A stretch of DNA of 64,000 nucleotides, taken from the NCBI RefSeq assembly GCF_902726565.1, contig NZ_CACVAF010000003.1, forward strand, positions 395,412 to 459,411, given 5' to 3'. Position numbers and translations under genes: made by a program. Below the pieces are notes generated by a model. It saw nothing but the letters and a program-made list of their open reading frames with translations, was not told the DNA's origin and searched no databases. Each line of letters begins with the position of its first letter. Within the stretch, counting starts at the first letter, position 1. Positions 10,814-18,395 of this stretch are shown here, in pieces. Source of the stretch: Yersinia vastinensis (GTDB lineage: Bacteria; Pseudomonadota; Gammaproteobacteria; Enterobacterales; Enterobacteriaceae).

Positions 10814-11896
10814 TTAATTCACGGTCCAATCAGGAAAAATCATCGGCAAAGTGAAGGCTTTAAGCTGTTCAGCAGATAACTGACGACGCCCTGCATTCAT
10901 TTCAGCGCCCGGCCCTGTACTGTTTGCTTCAAAGAAACGGGAATCTTGCGGATAAAACCAAATTTTCTCGCCTTGCTTATCTTTACCAGACATTTTATCC
11001 CAACCGTAAATATGATCATCCATCGTCGTATTGATAAATACAGCCTGACCGATTGCCGCCGGATCAGCATAACGCCCATCGTCAAAGGTGGTTGTTGGAT
11101 GCCATGGCCGCCCTAAAGCAAAACTTTTGGCCGGTACACCCGGTTCTTTTGTCAAACGACTATTTATAAATATCAAACCGTAAGGTGACGTTTTTAATGT
11201 GCTGGGCGCGGTAATATAGCCATAGGGTGGCTCAATATCACTGCGGTCACGCGCCACAATATTACAGTTATCAAATACGGTAATACCTGAACCAAAAATA
11301 AAATCAACGTGACCACTGATTTCACAATCAGTGAAATAGCTCCGGCTACCTGTTTTGCTATAAAGCGTATCCTGATAACCCTCTAGCTTCACTTTTTTGA
11401 AACGTGCTTTATCACTATTTTCGGCTAATAATAATGCTACCGCTTGGGTATCTTTTAATTTCGTCGGATCGGTATCTGCTTTTTTCTTATTGGCAGGGAA
11501 GTCAAAGTCATTTCGAATAGTGAGATCTTCGGCAGTAAAGTTTGGCGCATTCACCAATACGGTACTGCTGCCTGACGTTCCCCATTTTTCACCTTGTGGG
11601 TTGAGCATGCCTGCGGCAGTGTTTGCGCCAATCACTGTGCCATCACGGGTTTCCCCCTTCAGTGTGATATGACTGCGTGTGATCTCCAACCTTTCAGTGT
11701 AAACCCCATCTTTAAGGAAAATAATAAACGGAGAATTATCTGCCGGGGCTGACTTTACCGCCGCATTAATCGAAGAAAACTCATTTCCCTGAGGAGCAGT
11801 AGACACGACAGCATTATATTGCGCACGGGCCTCACCTAATACCGCAAATGATACCAACCCCAACAATAGGGTTTTACTCATAAAATGAATCGGCAT
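10814..11896 (-). CDS. Pectinesterase (pectin methylesterase)
   Basis: A 360-residue exported carbohydrate esterase family 8 enzyme. The signal peptide (LLLGLVSFAVLGEARA) shows export. The family motifs are present in order: GYQDTLY (Asp176), GHVDFIFG (Asp198) and LGRPWHP (Arg263), matching the two catalytic Asp and the Arg of Dickeya PemA. Cys191 and Cys211 may form the conserved disulfide. It removes methyl esters from pectin so that lyases can act. AAGGATC lies just before the chosen ATG. A KdgR-like box lies about 100 bases upstream, so induction by pectin breakdown products is likely. It sits between dhaR and the dha operon, an apparent insertion into that locus. Confidence 0.92.
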   Translation of the reverse strand: MPIHFMSKTLLLGLVSFAVLGEARAQYNAVVSTAPQGNEFSSINAAVKSAPADNSPFIIFLKDGVYTERLEITRSHITLKGETRDGTVIGANTAAGMLNPQGEKWGTSGSSTVLVNAPNFTAEDLTIRNDFDFPANKKKADTDPTKLKDTQAVALLLAENSDKARFKKVKLEGYQDTLYSKTGSRSYFTDCEISGHVDFIFGSGITVFDNCNIVARDRSDIEPPYGYITAPSTLKTSPYGLIFINSRLTKEPGVPAKSFALGRPWHPTTTFDDGRYADPAAIGQAVFINTTMDDHIYGWDKMSGKDKQGEKIWFYPQDSRFFEANSTGPGAEMNAGRRQLSAEQLKAFTLPMIFPDWTVN

Positions 11897-11995
11897 TTCA
11901 TGATCCTTAAAGAGGAATACCGCCAGATTAAAATAACCTTGCGTTATTATTGACTTTAGAAAGATAATTTAAATATTAGAAATGCATAATACATA

Positions 11996-12016
11996 AAATG
12001 AAACGCAGTTCCATTT
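11996..12016. promoter_or_regulatory. KdgR box upstream of the pectinesterase gene
   Basis: AAATGAAAC-GCA-GTTCCATTT is a palindrome with one imperfect position (GAAAC against GTTCC). It closely resembles the KdgR operator AAATGAAAC...GTTTCATTT of pectinolytic enterobacteria. KdgR represses pectin genes and is released by 2-keto-3-deoxygluconate. A CRP-like TGTGATCTATGTAAAT lies next to it on the minus strand. Confidence 0.7.
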
Positions 12017-12197
12017 ACATAGATCACATTATTGAGAATAACCTAAAAAGAAAGGAATAATTAATTTTTGACGAGAAATGTGCGCGAAATAAAATAATAT
12101 AAATTAATATCCATTATTAATAAAATAACAAGATAACTGGAAAAATCAGATTTTAGCACCGTAGTGTCGTGGAATAGCATAGTTAAGCGTGATGTTC

Positions 12198-12236
12198 CGG
12201 CAGACAGCCGCTCTGAGCGAGCGCGGCTGTCTGCCG
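12198..12236 (-). terminator. 14-bp perfect hairpin after dhaM
   Basis: CGGCAGACAGCCGC (12198-12211) pairs exactly with GCGGCTGTCTGCCG (12223-12236) around an 11-base loop, 10 bases after the dhaM stop. There is no T run on the minus strand, so it may be a transcript-end stabiliser or a REP-like element as well as a terminator. Confidence 0.55.
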
Positions 12237-12246
12237 ATGATCTGGA

Positions 12247-13683
12247 TCACTGAAGCTTAAGCACTCCGACGGTTGTATCTAATATTGCAATTTGCCCATT
12301 GCGACTGCCATCAAGACACCCCTCCGCCCCGACTAGCATTGGGATATCCAACTCTTTTGCCAAAATAGCACTGTGGGACATGATATTCCCCTGACTTAAA
12401 CAGATGCCTTTGACTTGTTGGTGATCAAGCCCAACCATCTGCGACGGGAATAACTCTTCAGCTACGAGTAAAATCTCACCACAGACTGAAAGTGGAACCG
12501 GGGGTAGCCCTGTTAAATGACCTAAGGTACGATTCAGAATATCGCGAATATCCAATTCCCGGACACGCAAATAATCATCATCCAGTGCCTGATAATCAGC
12601 CACCATTGCCATCAGTTCATCCTGCAATGCCGACTCTGCACAAATCAACTGCTGTGTTATCCGTGCTTTTATTGCCAAGTGAAGTTCTTCGTCATCAATT
12701 AGCATGGCATGCGCATTGAAAATAGCTGCGGCCTCAACGCTAATCTGCTGTTCTGCCTGCTGTGCCAACTGCTGTAAGTCAACGGTGGTTTGGGCCAAAG
12801 CCAAATCCAGACGCTGTTGCTGATCCACCACTTGTCCGGCGTGAAGCGTTTGCGGTAAAAAAACAGGTTTGGCAGGTAACCACTGCAACACAGGGGCATG
12901 AATCGCACCGCGAGGAACCATCACGCCAGTAAATCCACTATCACTGGTGGTGGTAACAGACTCCCCAAAATGCTGATGAGCCAGTTGCAGGAATGCATCC
13001 AGCGCCTCACCTGCTTGCGCACCACTGGCGAGCAAACGAATGGTATCGCCCTTACGGACTTGCAAAATAGCTAACTGGTTTAAGCTGCGTGGATTAACAC
13101 ATTGACCATTTTTTTCCAGCAGTAAATCTGCCGTAAAGGGGGCGAGCACTTCGACCAATTTAGCTGCAGGCCGCACATGCAGCCCATTAGGGTTGCGCAC
13201 CACCCAACTGACACTCTGCGCGTCAGGCGCAACTTTAGCTGCTACAGCACTAGCGGCTGTGGGTATCGTGGTATCTTCACCTAATTGAGCGGCTTTTGCT
13301 GTCAGAGCACTCATCGCTTCAGCACACACCTCGGCCAGTGATGCCCCAGATGATGCAGCCACCACAGCGGCCAGAGTCCCTTCGACCAGCGGGGCGGCGC
13401 AGAGCCGCACATTTTGTGCCATCTCTGGGTCCAATAATTCCAGTGCGGTTTCTGCACTGAGCAGCGCACTCCCTAAGTCCATCAACACCAGCACACCTGA
13501 TGGAGAATAAACCGACTCAATGGCCTCCATCACTTTAATGGCATCCGTGCCGATAGGATGATCTCGGTCGTCTACACCGGCGGCTATCGCCAACTGGCAG
13601 CCCCCCTGTGTCATTTGCTGTGCCAGTTCAGCCACACCCTGAGCCAGCAGCGCGCTATGAGAAACTACAACGAGATTGACCAT
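12247..13683 (-). CDS. dhaM: Dihydroxyacetone kinase phosphotransfer subunit DhaM
   Basis: A 478-residue multidomain PTS protein. Domains in order: an EIIA-mannose-like domain with the phosphorylated His in VVSHS (His9), an HPr-like domain with GLHVRPAAKL (His169), and a truncated EI-like domain with the phospho-His in GNIMSHSAIL (His437). It passes phosphate to DhaL-ADP so that dihydroxyacetone is phosphorylated at the expense of PEP. The frame is open to 13731, but the ATG at 13683 has an AGGAGGAAAG right before it and gives the usual family N-terminus. It is the last gene of gldA-dhaK-dhaL-dhaM. Confidence 0.93.
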   Translation of the reverse strand: MVNLVVVSHSALLAQGVAELAQQMTQGGCQLAIAAGVDDRDHPIGTDAIKVMEAIESVYSPSGVLVLMDLGSALLSAETALELLDPEMAQNVRLCAAPLVEGTLAAVVAASSGASLAEVCAEAMSALTAKAAQLGEDTTIPTAASAVAAKVAPDAQSVSWVVRNPNGLHVRPAAKLVEVLAPFTADLLLEKNGQCVNPRSLNQLAILQVRKGDTIRLLASGAQAGEALDAFLQLAHQHFGESVTTTSDSGFTGVMVPRGAIHAPVLQWLPAKPVFLPQTLHAGQVVDQQQRLDLALAQTTVDLQQLAQQAEQQISVEAAAIFNAHAMLIDDEELHLAIKARITQQLICAESALQDELMAMVADYQALDDDYLRVRELDIRDILNRTLGHLTGLPPVPLSVCGEILLVAEELFPSQMVGLDHQQVKGICLSQGNIMSHSAILAKELDIPMLVGAEGCLDGSRNGQIAILDTTVGVLKLQ

Positions 13684-13717
13684 CTTTCCTCCTGATAAAC
13701 TTGTCGGTTGCGCCATA

Positions 13718-14350
13718 TTAGTGGCTGGCAACCTGCCATAGGGCCTGCATCATTAACATCGCAGATGTTGCCCCAGGATCCTGATGACCAATACTGCGTT
13801 CGCCAAGATAGCTGGCGCGGCCTTTACGGGCTTGCATAGTGATAGTCCCTGCCAGTGCCTGCTGGGCACGCTCGACGGTTTGCTGTAACGCATCCACCAG
13901 CGGCACGCCTTGCTGATTGGCTTGCTCAAGTTGTGCCACGACGGCCCACCAAACATCACACATGGTTTTATCGCCCGGCTCAGCTTTGCCACGCATAACC
14001 ACCCCTTCCACACCATCTTTGAACATCTGACAAACCGCAGCCAAGTCCAAACTCTGTTTGGCATTAGTGCTCTGCGCCGCACGGATAAAGAATGTGCCAA
14101 ATAAGGGGCCACTGGCTCCCCCAACACTGGAAAGCAGAGTCATACCGGTATTTTTCAGGATGAAGCCAATGTCTTTATCAGCAAATGAAGGTAATTTCTC
14201 GACCACTTTATTAAAGCCGCGATTCATATTCAGGCCGTGGTCACCATCGCCGATCTCAGTATCCAACTGCGTCAGAAAATCACGTTGCTCGCTGAAAACT
14301 TCAGCGCAAAGTTGCAACCAACTGACAATTTGCTGTTTGGTAAGTCCCAT
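13718..14350 (-). CDS. dhaL: Dihydroxyacetone kinase ADP-binding subunit DhaL
   Basis: A 210-residue DhaL, the same length as the Escherichia protein when started at 14350, where GGAGAAAACC precedes the ATG. The Asp/His-rich nucleotide and magnesium site is visible (TEIGDGDHGLNMNRGF, about residues 30-45), followed by GGASGPLFGTFF and, near the end, GHQDPGATSA. It holds a tightly bound ADP/ATP as a cofactor that is recharged by DhaM and used to phosphorylate dihydroxyacetone on DhaK. DhaL-ADP also activates DhaR in the known system. It lies 34 bases before dhaM. Confidence 0.94.
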   Translation of the reverse strand: MGLTKQQIVSWLQLCAEVFSEQRDFLTQLDTEIGDGDHGLNMNRGFNKVVEKLPSFADKDIGFILKNTGMTLLSSVGGASGPLFGTFFIRAAQSTNAKQSLDLAAVCQMFKDGVEGVVMRGKAEPGDKTMCDVWWAVVAQLEQANQQGVPLVDALQQTVERAQQALAGTITMQARKGRASYLGERSIGHQDPGATSAMLMMQALWQVASH

Positions 14351-14405
14351 GGTTTTCTCCAGACACATTATTTTTTAGCGATATCGTTTTTCTAGATATA
14401 CCGTT

Positions 14406-15476
14406 TTAAATATTTTTTCTCAGCGCAGGTGTATTCACCGGGGCATCCCACAATGACAGCAGTTCATCATCCACTTTCAGTATGGTGATAGACATGCCCT
14501 GCATATCCAGAGAAGTGCAATACGAACCAATCAGGTTGCGCTCAATGGTCAAGCCAAAATCAGCGCAACAAGCGGCCAGGCGATGCCAGACACCGTAAAG
14601 TTCAGATAGCGGTGTCGCTCCCAGATTATTCACCAGCACGATCACGCGATCACCTTTCGCCAATGGCTGTTTAGATTGCTCCGTTTCACTCCAATCTCCC
14701 GCTTGTCTATCCCACTGACGTAACTTGCGCTTATAGCTACCGTGTTCGATTAAAGTCTGGAACATGGCATCCACCGTGTCATTCAACGAAGTGAATGGGC
14801 GGCGTTCAATGCCGGGCTCACCATGGATCCCCACCCCAAACTCCATCTCATTTTCAGCCAACGTAAATGACGGTTTACCCGCTGCTGGCACAGTACAAGC
14901 CCCCAGCGCGATGCCAATGGAATGGCCCTGATTATTTATTTTCTGACCGAGTGCAACACATTCATCCAATGAATCGCCCCGAGCTGCTGCCGCCCCCAAC
15001 AACTTTTCGATAATGACAGTATTGGCTACGCCACGCCGTCCTGCGGTATATAGGCTGTCTTTGACAGCGACATCATCATCAATCACTAAGGTGGCAACCG
15101 CCGTACCATCGGCATGCAGCAGTTCTGCGGCAGTTTCAAAGTTAAGAATGTCGCCGGTATAATTCTTAATCAGCATCAACACCCCTTGCCCGCCATCAAT
15201 AGCTTGACCGCATTCATACATTTGATCAGGAGTGGGCGAGGTAAAAATCTCACCAGGGCACGCACCATCCAGCATCCCTTCACCGATAAAACCGCAATGC
15301 ATTGGCTCATGACCACTGCCGCCGCCAGACATCAATGCCACTTTACCTTTCACCGGCGCATCTATTCGCGTGATGAAAAGCGGTTCCTGATGCAATACCA
15401 ACTCAGGATGGGCCTCAACCAGCCCCTGAATTTGTTCCTGTAATACACTCTCAACGCTGTTAATTAATTTTTTCAT
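14406..15476 (-). CDS. dhaK: Dihydroxyacetone kinase substrate-binding subunit DhaK
   Basis: A 356-residue DhaK. The glycine-rich SGGGSGHEP segment lies near residues 50-58, and the substrate-anchoring histidine is in GVGIHGEPG (His218), which binds dihydroxyacetone covalently as a hemiaminal. It works with DhaL and DhaM to make dihydroxyacetone phosphate from PEP. In the known system free DhaK inhibits DhaR. It follows gldA by about 90 bases in the same direction, so glycerol oxidised by GldA can be passed on directly. Confidence 0.95.
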   Translation of the reverse strand: MKKLINSVESVLQEQIQGLVEAHPELVLHQEPLFITRIDAPVKGKVALMSGGGSGHEPMHCGFIGEGMLDGACPGEIFTSPTPDQMYECGQAIDGGQGVLMLIKNYTGDILNFETAAELLHADGTAVATLVIDDDVAVKDSLYTAGRRGVANTVIIEKLLGAAAARGDSLDECVALGQKINNQGHSIGIALGACTVPAAGKPSFTLAENEMEFGVGIHGEPGIERRPFTSLNDTVDAMFQTLIEHGSYKRKLRQWDRQAGDWSETEQSKQPLAKGDRVIVLVNNLGATPLSELYGVWHRLAACCADFGLTIERNLIGSYCTSLDMQGMSITILKVDDELLSLWDAPVNTPALRKNI

Positions 15477-15568
15477 TTTATGCTCCGCGAACGGGAATGC
15501 CGGAAAATTGAGCTGCCGATGATGAGGGCACCGGCAAGCTCAGTCAGTTAGCTTGTCTATCATCGAAA

Positions 15569-16663
15569 TCAGTTAAGGAAGGCCTGTCCTAAACTGTCAG
15601 CTACGATAATTGCGGCGTAAACACTGTCTGGTGTGACGGCAAATGGCATGTTGTGAATAGTTTCACCCTCTGCACAACTGGCTTCGGCAACGGCACGAAT
15701 TTTGCGCTCGATATCCTGCGAAACGCCCATTTCCGCCAAAGTAATAGGTAAACCCAGTTGCTGGCAGAATGAGAGCACGGTTTCAATCTCTTCCATGCTG
15801 CTGTTTTGCAATACCAACTGCGTTAGGGTGCCGAAAGCCACTTTTTCGCCATGGTATAAATGATGGCACTCTTCCAGCACAGTAAAACCGTTGTGAATAG
15901 CATGAGCTGCCGCCAAGCCACTGCTTTCAAAACCAATACCACTCAGATAGGTATTGGCTTCAATAATGCGCTCAACCGCTTCAGTCACCACTCCCGCTTC
16001 TACCGCCAGCTTGGCTTTGTAACCCTCTGCCAGCAATGTTTCGTAGCATAAACGGGCCAGTGTGACCGCCGCTAAAGTTGACGCACCACCCGCCATGCTA
16101 ATGGCTTTGGCATCAAAACAGGCTTGCGCTTCAAAATAAGTAGATAGCGCATCCCCCATGCCAGCGACCAGCAAACGTACCGGCGCTTTAGCAATAATCG
16201 TGGTATCCATCAGCACGATGTCAGGATTTTTCGGGTAAATCAGATATTCAGCAAACTCACCTTGTTCAGTGTAAATCACCGACAGTGCGCTGGTTGGTGC
16301 ATCGGTGGAGGCAATCGTCGGCACGACAACCACCGGGATATGCTGATAGTGAGCAATCGCTTTTGCTGTATCGAGCGTTTTCCCACCACCAATACCAATC
16401 ACCCCATTGCAATGGTGTTTCTTCAGCTCGACGGTCAGGCGCTCTATTTCCTGACGAGAACATTCACCATTAAAACGGCTGAAATGACTGTCCAACCCAC
16501 TGGCTTGCAAACTTGAGCCGACGGTATCAGCTGTCAGCTTCATCACAAAATCATCAGCAATGATAAAATAGTTATTTGCCAGTAACTTAGCAAACTCACC
16601 AATGGATTGAAGTGCATTGGCACCTTGAATATATTTAGACGGAGATTGAATGACTTTCAGCAT
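15569..16663 (-). CDS. gldA: Glycerol dehydrogenase GldA
   Basis: A 364-residue group III iron/zinc-type alcohol dehydrogenase. It shows the NAD-binding GIGGGKTLDTAKA (about residues 91-103), VPTIASTDAPTSALSVIY, the metal ligand Asp in AGMGDALSTYFEA and two ligand histidines around SSGLAAAHAIHN and YHGEKVAFG. It converts glycerol to dihydroxyacetone with NAD. AGGAGC precedes the ATG. It heads the dha operon and lies downstream of a DhaR-like inverted repeat. Confidence 0.93.
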   Translation of the reverse strand: MLKVIQSPSKYIQGANALQSIGEFAKLLANNYFIIADDFVMKLTADTVGSSLQASGLDSHFSRFNGECSRQEIERLTVELKKHHCNGVIGIGGGKTLDTAKAIAHYQHIPVVVVPTIASTDAPTSALSVIYTEQGEFAEYLIYPKNPDIVLMDTTIIAKAPVRLLVAGMGDALSTYFEAQACFDAKAISMAGGASTLAAVTLARLCYETLLAEGYKAKLAVEAGVVTEAVERIIEANTYLSGIGFESSGLAAAHAIHNGFTVLEECHHLYHGEKVAFGTLTQLVLQNSSMEEIETVLSFCQQLGLPITLAEMGVSQDIERKIRAVAEASCAEGETIHNMPFAVTPDSVYAAIIVADSLGQAFLN

Positions 16664-17156
16664 ACCTTGCTCCTATAGCGTAAGAGATAACATCATAATG
16701 AATAATTTTTAGGGTCAATTTGATGAAACTGGAACCACTATAAGCGCAAAAAACAAGCTGAAAATGGGTGGCGAAAACGTTCCATAATGAAACATCAATG
16801 ACGGAATGAGGTTTCATATTGGAACAATAAGGCTAACGTTTGGGAACAGGAAGAGAAGTAGCGCACAATTTGATTTTGTGTATGAGTTAATATTACCGCC
16901 CCCAGTCGAGAGGATCCTCTGTAGCCCAATAATTTTCTTTCGTTGCCCTCTTAACATTAAAAATAAAACCTGACTAAATTACTTATTTTGTACATAGAAA
17001 AAATGTCAGAAGCATATAAAAAGAAACTCTTAAAAATTAAACTTAATATTGTATAAATTGAGAAAATCACTTAGCCTATTTTAGTCATTTATTCAAATCG
17101 ACTAAAGTTAACTACTCAATAAAATTCAATCTAATAAACTCAATAGGATATTTATA
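16664..17156. other. Divergent control region between gldA and the peptide operon
   Basis: No convincing gene. The left third belongs to gldA and contains the inverted repeat. From about 16970 the sequence becomes strongly AT-rich, like the peptide operon that follows. An inverted repeat TTTAGTC (17080-17086) / GACTAAA (17100-17106) lies about 50 bases before the peptide ATG and could be an operator or a leader hairpin. No clear -35/-10 pair with normal spacing could be assigned. Confidence 0.5.
16779..16825. promoter_or_regulatory. Inverted repeat upstream of gldA, putative DhaR site
   Basis: GTTCCATAATGAAAC (16779-16793) and GTTTCATATTGGAAC (16811-16825) are inverted copies differing at two central bases, with 17 bases between. 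They lie 116-162 bases upstream of the gldA start, a usual place for an activator. The gldA-dhaKLM operon and the nearby dhaR make DhaR the best candidate. Confidence 0.55.
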
Positions 17157-17234
17157 ATGAATAAAGTATCTATAGAACCAAGCCTTTCATATCAATCTAA
17201 TGATGCTTATACAGGCCCAGTCAATCCTGTGTAG
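17157..17234 (+). CDS. 25-residue peptide, possible RiPP precursor
   Basis: A short reading frame, ATG 17157 to TAG 17234, coding for 25 residues: it begins MNKVSIEPSLSYQSND and ends AYTGPVNPV. AGGA lies 8 bases before the ATG, a good ribosome site. It has no cysteine, four serines, one threonine, two tyrosines and three prolines, with a Pro/Gly-rich C-terminus. It is the first gene before a SagB-type oxidoreductase, a carbamoyltransferase and an MFS exporter on the same strand, separated from them by a strong hairpin. That arrangement is typical of peptide-natural-product precursors, and the product role is inferred from it. I do not recognise the peptide; it could also be a leader peptide controlling the operon. 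Confidence 0.5.
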   Translation: MNKVSIEPSLSYQSNDAYTGPVNPV

Positions 17235-17255
17235 CTATTACTTTTCATCTCAATT

Positions 17256-17278
17256 GGCAGTTAGACTGGCTGACTGCC
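17256..17278 (+). terminator. Hairpin between peptide gene and SagB-like gene
   Basis: GGCAGTTAG (17256-17264) pairs with CTGACTGCC (17270-17278) through nine pairs, one of them a T-G wobble, around the loop ACTGG. No T run follows. Placed 21 bases after the peptide stop and 25 before the next ATG, it could protect the short peptide message or partly stop transcription, giving more precursor than enzyme. Confidence 0.55.
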
Positions 17279-17303
17279 ATACCTATGGATAATTATAATA
17301 AAA

Positions 17304-18395
17304 ATGAAAACAACTGATCCTTTTATTTTTATAGCAATAATTAGTGGTAAATTAATTTTATGGGATTATAGACATCATAATCAATATGAGATAAATAGTG
17401 ATTATATAAAAAGAATTAAAGAACTTGCTAATGGCGATAAATTTACTGATTCCTTAATAGATAAAAACATTATGGATAGTAAAATATTAGATGGAGATGA
17501 TAGAGATATGTTTTATTGGGGTTGGGATTGCCTCTCAAAAATATTTCACATTGGAACTCAAGTTATCTTAGACAAAGGAATGGAATTACCAACTGATGAC
17601 AGTTATGAAGGCTATGTAAATTACTGTGCATCAATCGCAGATAAGATTCCTGAATTAGACTACCAACGCTCAGGTGAGACAATTCCATTACCAAAGCCAG
17701 ACAAGAATTTCTTATTTGATAAGAGGCTGATGGATACATTATTTGCGCGAAAGACTAGCAGAGAATTCAAAAGAGAAACAGTTTCATTGCAAGAAGTGGC
17801 CGAGGTTTTATTCTGGACCTTTGGTACCCCTCACGGTTCAAAGCGCACTGAAATGGAAGTTGCAGGACTAAAATCTATCGGTTATCGCCGCACCTCACCA
17901 TCAGGAGGTTCCCTACAAACAAGTGAAGCTTATTTGGTTGCTTTAAATATAATTGGATTAGCATCAGGAATATATCACTATCAGTCTCATAGACATGAAT
18001 TGACGCTAGTCAGTACCGATATCAATGGGGAAAAATTAGGGAGCCTGCTTTGTGCCCAAATGTTTGCCAAAGACTTAGCTTTTGGTATTTTTATCACATC
18101 ATGCTTTAAAAAGATGTGGTGGAAATACCCTCACTCCAGAGCCTATAGGGTCGCATTGTTTGATATAGGCTGCTTAGTTCAAACATTTCAACTAATCACC
18201 ACTGCCATGCAGTTAGGCTCTTGGCCAACTGGCTATTTTTTGGATAGGGAAATAAATAAGCTACTTGGTGTAAATGAAGTTGAAGAATCTGTAATGTTCT
18301 TCTTAGGCGCGGGGCCAAGTTCGGGTTCCTCTTTTTCCCCTAAGTTGCTTGAAACTATAAAACGTCAAACTAGTCATGGGGAAAGTAACCAATGA
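17304..18395 (+). CDS. SagB/McbC-type FMN-dependent dehydrogenase (nitroreductase fold)
   Basis: A 363-residue protein. The N-terminus (about 1-120) has a SagB-like start (SGKLILWDYRHHNQYEI). The nitroreductase core has the FMN-binding ARKTSREF (about 148-155), RRTSPSGGSLQTSEAYLVALN (about 195-215), GIYHYQSHRHEL, YRVALFDIGCLVQ (about 281-293) and a C-terminal ESVMFFLGAG. This is the SagB/McbC pattern of enzymes that oxidise azolines to azoles in modified peptides. No YcaO cyclodehydratase or ThiF-like gene is nearby, so the usual azole chemistry is not complete here; another oxidation of the peptide is possible. It is AT-rich compared with the flanks. The stop overlaps the next start by four bases (ATGA). 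Confidence 0.85.
   Translation: MKTTDPFIFIAIISGKLILWDYRHHNQYEINSDYIKRIKELANGDKFTDSLIDKNIMDSKILDGDDRDMFYWGWDCLSKIFHIGTQVILDKGMELPTDDSYEGYVNYCASIADKIPELDYQRSGETIPLPKPDKNFLFDKRLMDTLFARKTSREFKRETVSLQEVAEVLFWTFGTPHGSKRTEMEVAGLKSIGYRRTSPSGGSLQTSEAYLVALNIIGLASGIYHYQSHRHELTLVSTDINGEKLGSLLCAQMFAKDLAFGIFITSCFKKMWWKYPHSRAYRVALFDIGCLVQTFQLITTAMQLGSWPTGYFLDREINKLLGVNEVEESVMFFLGAGPSSGSSFSPKLLETIKRQTSHGESNQ

Larger units (their letters stand above)
11897..12246. other. Intergenic region, pectinesterase promoter and dha operon end
   Basis: No gene is seen here. The left part is AT-rich and holds the KdgR-like and CRP-like sites for the pectinesterase gene. The right part holds a 14-bp perfect hairpin at the end of the dha operon. 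Confidence 0.6.

Noticed and set aside
17003..17056. A 17-codon frame (MSEAYKKKLLKIKLNIV) before the peptide gene
   Set aside because: Cationic and of interest beside a RiPP-like operon, but no ribosome site precedes the ATG and its Lys/Leu/Ile content is expected from AT-rich DNA.
17304..18395. Ordinary nitroreductase detoxifying nitro-compounds
   Set aside because: The length, the extra N-terminal domain and the RRTSPSGG/GIYHY/YRVALFDIG pattern fit SagB/McbC enzymes, not the 220-residue NfsB type.
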